Source of the DNA: Atherix ibis
Taxonomy: Eukaryota; Arthropoda; Insecta; Diptera; Athericidae
NCBI GenBank assembly: GCA_958298945.1
Contig: OY282607.1
Span: 49,453,020-49,517,019, forward strand
Reading direction: 5' to 3'
DNA length: 64,000 nucleotides
Shown: one piece after another, positions 59,223 to 64,000 of the stretch
Position numbering within the stretch: position 1 is the first letter of the stretch
Layout of the letters: each line of letters begins with the position of its first letter
The notes under the pieces: model-generated
Databases searched by the model: none
Told to the model about the DNA's origin: nothing
What the model saw: only the letters and a program-made list of their open reading frames with translations
Program-made: the position numbers and the translations under genes

Positions 59223-60523
59223 TCTCACACACTTCCGGTTGCCTTCAAAATTTTACGATACCGAATAAACATTAAGTTAGTCTCGTACAAACTCTCGATT
59301 AGAACAGTTTTTAGTAACTGTTATAAATATTAGTTTTAGTTTTTAATTTTCATTTAATTATACTGTAATCCATATTTAATACAAATTCATCGTTTCATGA
59401 AATTATTCTACATTAATAAAAAAATTAAGTCCTGATATTGCTAAATGCATTAACTATTACAAATACTTAAACAAGTTAAGTTATTATTGAAAGTGCGGCA
59501 ACCAACTAGATTATTTCATAATAAACCTCAAAATGCATTTAATAAAAATAAAATTAAATTTGCTTAAATGGACAACTGTTTTAATTATTTTGTTGACTCA
59601 TTTAATTAACGCATTTTAAGATTTGCTATGAAATAAACTAATTGGTATCGCACAGATTTGCTTAGCTCTCTTTTCTTGCACCAGTACAGTATAATTATTT
59701 TGGTTCTTTATTAAAAAAAATAATAGTTTTAAAAAAATTTGAATTTAAATTAATGATTTTCCATATTTTAGAAACGAAAATACACTATTTTTTTATATAT
59801 ATAAACGTTTAGAGTAATTTTTACTTGTGTACATGCATTCATATATGACTGCCACGTTGATGTCGTGTTCAGTACATGTTTAAGATAACTACACTAAAGC
59901 TTCGTACAAATATTTTATTTGTAGAAACACGTATTTAATATTATTTTTAATAGATAAAATATTAACATGCACACAATATATAATATGATTAAAACATATT
60001 ACTTACTATGGTTACTTTTACATCAATGAATAAAATTATGGATGAATACGTACGCTGCTGTATTAGACCAGTTTTTTTTGTATGCCACTAACAGCTGTAG
60101 CTCTTAATTGTTATATCTATGATAGTAAAGTTCTTCCGCTTTATTCAAACTCTTTGGTTTCTTGTAATTATTCTAGATTTGGATGGGGATAGTCATTATC
60201 ATTCGCCAACGTATAAGTCACTGAACTAGAATTATAGAAAAGCTGAGTTGGAACTACAAAGTTCTGGACATATTCACGCATTTCTCTACTTTATGATATC
60301 AAGAGTTTTCTCGTTTCACTCGTATCTGTTCGTTCGTATTGTGTTCTAATAAAAAGTAAATGTAAGAAATTAAATAAAATTTAATTTTTAATTTAGCTCT
60401 ACCTAATTAAGCTTTAATTTACCGTTGAAAATTATGGACAATTTAAATTTACTGATATGTTATCGTTAGCAAAATTAATTCGAATTTTTTCAAGCAAATA
60501 AATATTTTTTTTGTATTTTACAG
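59223..60523. other. RpL21/scf divergent intergenic region
   Basis: AT-rich. A likely scf 5' UTR donor (GTAAAT) is at about 60,356 and its acceptor (TTTTACAG) ends at 60,523, so the scf promoter should be just above 60,350. Confidence 0.4.
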
Positions 60524-60532
60524 ATTTTCAAT

Positions 60533-61777
60533 ATGTTTATTTTCAAATCATTTATATGGATAATATTGGCGGTGGCTGCACTGGGGGTACCAAAACATCC
60601 TAATCAAGTAGTTGCACCTCCAAAAGATCCATCATCACATTCCAAACATTTTGATCAACACCATAATCACAATGCCGAATACGACCATGAACAATTCCTT
60701 GGAAATGATCAAGCAAAGACTTTTGATCAGCTTGAACCACAAGAAAGTAGAAGGCGTTTGGGGTATAATTACAAAATATTTCTCATTATTTTAAACAATC
60801 TATTTTTAGCTCTAAACTTATTCTTACGAGTACTTAAGTTTCATTATTTTTTTTTTAAATATTAATTTAAAATTTAAATTTCTTTTTTCCCTTTAATTTA
60901 GAATTATTGTAGATAAAATAGATATTAATAAAGATGGATTAGTGGATTTACTTGAACTGAAAGCTTGGATAAAATTTTCGCAGCGTCGATACATTGATGA
61001 AGATGTTGAACGGCAATGGCTGCAACATAACCCAGAAAATAACTCAACAATACCCTGGGAAGTATGTAAAAAATTGTTGATAACTGTATAAGGAAATTTT
61101 AATTAACATATTGTTTTAGACCTATAGACAATCAGTATATGGATTCATGGATGAAATGGATCCAAACGAACTGGATAAGCAGGATAATGGCATGTCGTAT
61201 AAATCTCTTCTGACCAGAGACAGGCGCCGTTGGAGTGTAGCAGATCAAAACAATGATGATGAATTAACACGTGAAGAATTCACATCATTTTTGCATCCAG
61301 AAGATCGTGCACATATGCGGGATGTTGTTTTATCAGAAACATTAGAAGATATCGACAAAGATAATGACGGCAAGGTATCTGCTGAAGAATATATTGGTGA
61401 TATGTATAAAAACGATGACGATGAAGAGGAGCCTGACTGGGTTCTGAACGAAAGGGAAGTTTTCTTGCAATATAGGTATGTTGATATTCTATACACATAA
61501 TTTTATACGAATACGTGACTCTAAACATCTGTTTTTATGACATTTATTTAGAGATAAAAATCATGATGGTTTCTTAGACAGAGAAGAAGTTCGGCAGTGG
61601 ATAACGCCCATCGATTTTGATAATTCTGAAGCGGAAGCTAAACATTTAATTTTTGAAGCCGATTCAGATTCAGATGAACAATTATCGAAAGAGGAAATAA
61701 TGGAAAAATATGACTTATTCGTTGGTTCACAAGCCACAGACTATGGTGAAGCATTATCTAGGCATGATGAATTTTAA
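60533..61777 (+). CDS. scf: Supercoiling factor / calumenin-type ER EF-hand protein
   Basis: CREC-family calcium-binding protein of the secretory pathway. Four coding exons join in frame: 60,533-60,762, 60,902-61,061, 61,120-61,475 and 61,552-61,777, giving 323 residues. It has an N-terminal signal peptide (hydrophobic to about residue 18), a His-rich stretch (about 37-52), then EF-hand loops: [12 protein letters not shown], then [36 protein letters not shown] and [12 protein letters not shown], plus a weaker one between the first two. The C-terminus HDEF is an ER-retention signal. The Drosophila homologue is called DNA supercoiling factor; a nuclear role is known there, but the sequence here shows an ER protein. 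ATTAAA follows the stop directly; AATAAA is at about 61,886. Convergent with Nubp1. Confidence 0.95.
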
Positions 61778-62635
61778 TTAAAGTTCCACATCATCTCTTA
61801 ATGATAAATGTGCATCTCAGCATACTTATAATGTAGAATATATTTCGTTTTAGTTTATATGCTCAAATACTCTCGCCTTTTACTAATAAATTGAAAATTT
61901 TTTTAACCATGTGCCAAAGTTTATAATTTTTTCTAAACAATTTTTTAATAAAAATATAAATTTTCTTAAAATTTTTCTTTGTTTTGTGAAATTTTTGATA
62001 TCTATACTTTTTGATATAGATATATATATTGACAACAAAAAGCGACACGAATCTTTTTTTGATTGGCTAAGACTATGACGCTACAATTTAAGAAGCCGGT
62101 ATATGATGTCGTTACCCTTCTAGAATTAACGTAGGAAAATCTAATATTTGTTCGGAGATGATGTAAACGACCTAGAATATAGCATCAAAAATTCTAGAAT
62201 TAGTTAAGAAACTGGTTATAACGAGTAGTTTGGTGAGATTGGAATCTATTGTCCCCAAATTCTTATCTTTCTGTGCTCCTATACACTAGCACACATTTAT
62301 ATATACAAATATGGATGCATATAATTAATATAAAGTTTGTGTGTGCATTTCTATACATATGTATATTCATTTAGTGGCCACGACTGATAATGTTTTTCTA
62401 AACAAATTTATTGGTTGAGTCGTTTTTAAATAGATAGATAGATTGCCTTTTTGAAATTGTATGTATTATAGTATTTTATCAATCAATTGCTTATTTTGCT
62501 TTAAAAGAATATGAACACAAAAAACATCGTATTTTATATTTTTTATTTACAAAATAATTTTAAATTTCAATATCTTACAATTTTAAAAGTAAAATAAACG
62601 ATTAAATTATTTATTTTCGAAGAGCATATCTAAAT
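61778..62635. other. scf/Nubp1 3' intergenic region
   Basis: Holds the 3' UTRs of two convergent genes. A TTTATT (AATAAA on minus) at about 62,608 is the likely Nubp1 polyadenylation signal. AT-rich; no other feature. Confidence 0.5.
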
Positions 62636-63595
62636 TTATGCATCGAAAATCAAACTTATATTTTTTAAAATTTTACCAATGATGGCATTTAGCATTTGTC
62701 TCGATAAATCATCAATATCTTGTAAATCTTTTCCATGATCACAAAGTTTTGTAATAAGCGGATTTAGTGGAATATTTCCCAGATATTCTACATTCATTTC
62801 TTTGCACATTTCTTGCGCTCCTCCTGTTTGGGCAGGAAAAATTTCTGTAGACTTTTTACAATTTCCACAAACAAACATCGACATATTTTCAATCACACCG
62901 ATAATGTGAACATTCAATTTTCGACAAAATGATATTTGTTTTCGGACATCAAGCAGAGACACCTCCTGCGGAGTTGTAACTATTATAACAGCAGTACGAT
63001 TGGAAGCCTTTTTAAGATACGTAATTGAAGATAAATGTTCGTCCGAAGTTCCTGGTGGCGTATCCATGAACAAGTAATCTAAATTACCCCAATCCACTTC
63101 ACCCAGAAACTGCCTTATCATTCCATCTTTTTTTGGCCCCCGCCATATAATCGCGTCATCTGGCGATGGTAGTAGAAATCCTAATGACATAAGGCAAAGA
63201 TTTTCCTCCACTTGTACAGGAGACCAACCCGAACCAGACTGGTGTACATTTTCATCCATGACACCAAGCATACGAGGCTGTGATGGTCCACATATATCAA
63301 TATCGAGAACACCAAAGTTTTTATCTTCAAACATTTTAGCGAAACTTCTAGCTAAAAGTGCTGTTACTGTACTTTTTCCGACACCACCTTTCCCAGATAA
63401 AATCAAAATTTTTTTATCCACTTCCTCAAGTCTATTCCTTATAATCTCAATAACACGGTCATCCTGTTCTTGTTTTCCTGCTCCAGAGGCACAAATATTT
63501 TGGTTAGGACAACCTGCACAAGCATTCGTCTTTCCTGCATCTTGACTTTCGGTTCCTGGACATCCATGCGCTGCGTTCTCTGGGATTGTTGACAT
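62636..63595 (-). CDS. Nubp1: Cytosolic Fe-S cluster assembly factor NUBP1
   Basis: P-loop NTPase scaffold that builds 4Fe-4S clusters for cytosolic and nuclear proteins, working with NUBP2. A single uninterrupted exon encodes 319 residues, the family's size. The N-terminal cluster-binding Cys motif is present (C12, C26, C29, C35: CPGT...[10 protein letters not shown]). A deviant Walker [10 protein letters not shown] lies at residues 68-76, followed by the Mrp/NBP35 signatures [14 protein letters not shown] and [12 protein letters not shown]. The C-terminal bridging Cys pair is in [10 protein letters not shown], followed by the conserved FPAQTGG-type segment. Start at 63,595 is the first ATG and matches the family N-terminus ([14 protein letters not shown]). 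No damage seen. Confidence 0.97.
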   Translation of the reverse strand: MSTIPENAAHGCPGTESQDAGKTNACAGCPNQNICASGAGKQEQDDRVIEIIRNRLEEVDKKILILSGKGGVGKSTVTALLARSFAKMFEDKNFGVLDIDICGPSQPRMLGVMDENVHQSGSGWSPVQVEENLCLMSLGFLLPSPDDAIIWRGPKKDGMIRQFLGEVDWGNLDYLFMDTPPGTSDEHLSSITYLKKASNRTAVIIVTTPQEVSLLDVRKQISFCRKLNVHIIGVIENMSMFVCGNCKKSTEIFPAQTGGAQEMCKEMNVEYLGNIPLNPLITKLCDHGKDLQDIDDLSRQMLNAIIGKILKNISLIFDA

Positions 63596-64000
63596 GTTTT
63601 ATTTATTTATATTGAATGAATTCCTTAAAGAGCAAATCTCTTCATATTATGTTTTCTAATTATAATAAAGATTGAAAAGATATGTGGTCACGTTTTATCA
63701 GTACAACTTGACAGCCAAAATAATCTATTTTTGACATAATATAAAATTGACGATTAATTATAAGTTGAAAAACGCAAGTTATAACTCTTATTGTGCATTA
63801 TTGTCAGTGGCGTACAGTTTATTTGAAAATAATATAAGTTTAATTATGTGTACATTTATAACATATAATATTACAATTCTCTTTATTATAAAAGAATTAT
63901 AATATTATAATGAACAAAAATTCATTTTATCGATGATATAGCAGGATAGAACCTTTTTGTTAATATTGCTTAAAAAAAACTAATGAATGTGCATATAGCA
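63596..64000. other. Nubp1 upstream region
   Basis: AT-rich; should hold the Nubp1 leader and promoter. No core motif identified. Confidence 0.4.

Overview
The window is nuclear DNA from a higher fly (Diptera, Brachycera). All five recognisable host genes have Drosophila-like proteins, introns are GT-AG with fly-like short introns in places, the non-coding DNA is very AT-rich, and the transposon load (mariner DD34D elements, Jockey-type LINEs, a Helitron) is typical of flies. A tephritid or related acalyptrate is my guess; nothing in the sequence proves the family.

Layout. Bases 1-39,100 contain no host gene that I can recognise. They hold stacked mobile DNA: mariner copies near 1.4-2.3, 4.0-4.2, 7.9-9.1, 24.3-25.2, 28.9-30.2, 32.5-33.2, 33.8-34.7 and 37.6-38.9 kb; a 5'-truncated Jockey-clade LINE at 13.2-17.8 kb that landed inside an older LINE-like repeat; a tandemly duplicated reverse-transcriptase relic at 9.3-10.5 kb; a transposon-like unit with inverted ends carrying a three-exon DUF4806 gene relic at 18.9-20.4 kb; a stem-loop-rich repeat with a tRNA-like head at 21.4-22.2 kb; Tc1-like relics at 23.5-24.0 and 25.9-26.5 kb; and a non-autonomous Helitron at 31.4-32.5 kb.

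Bases 39,100-63,600 carry the genes: eIF3g (minus, four coding exons), Clathrin light chain (plus, five coding exons over 12.5 kb, with introns full of mariner and LINE relics), RpL21 (minus), the ER calcium-binding protein scf/calumenin (plus, four coding exons) and the cytosolic Fe-S scaffold Nubp1 (minus, one exon). eIF3g and Clc are divergent and may share their upstream region; scf and Nubp1 are convergent. These are housekeeping genes for translation, vesicle coats, ER calcium/folding and Fe-S assembly. They do not form one pathway; their grouping looks like genomic proximity only.

The most interesting item is the DUF4806 gene relic bounded by short terminal inverted repeats and repeated subterminal motifs (18,893-20,408). 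It suggests a DNA transposon lineage that carries a DUF4806 gene. Other notable items are a mariner-derived family with about 190-bp terminal inverted arms (three copies and a solo arm), the Helitron with a 26-residue-periodic internal repeat, and the stem-loop cluster at 21.45-21.67 kb. All coordinates and exon joins were worked out by eye.
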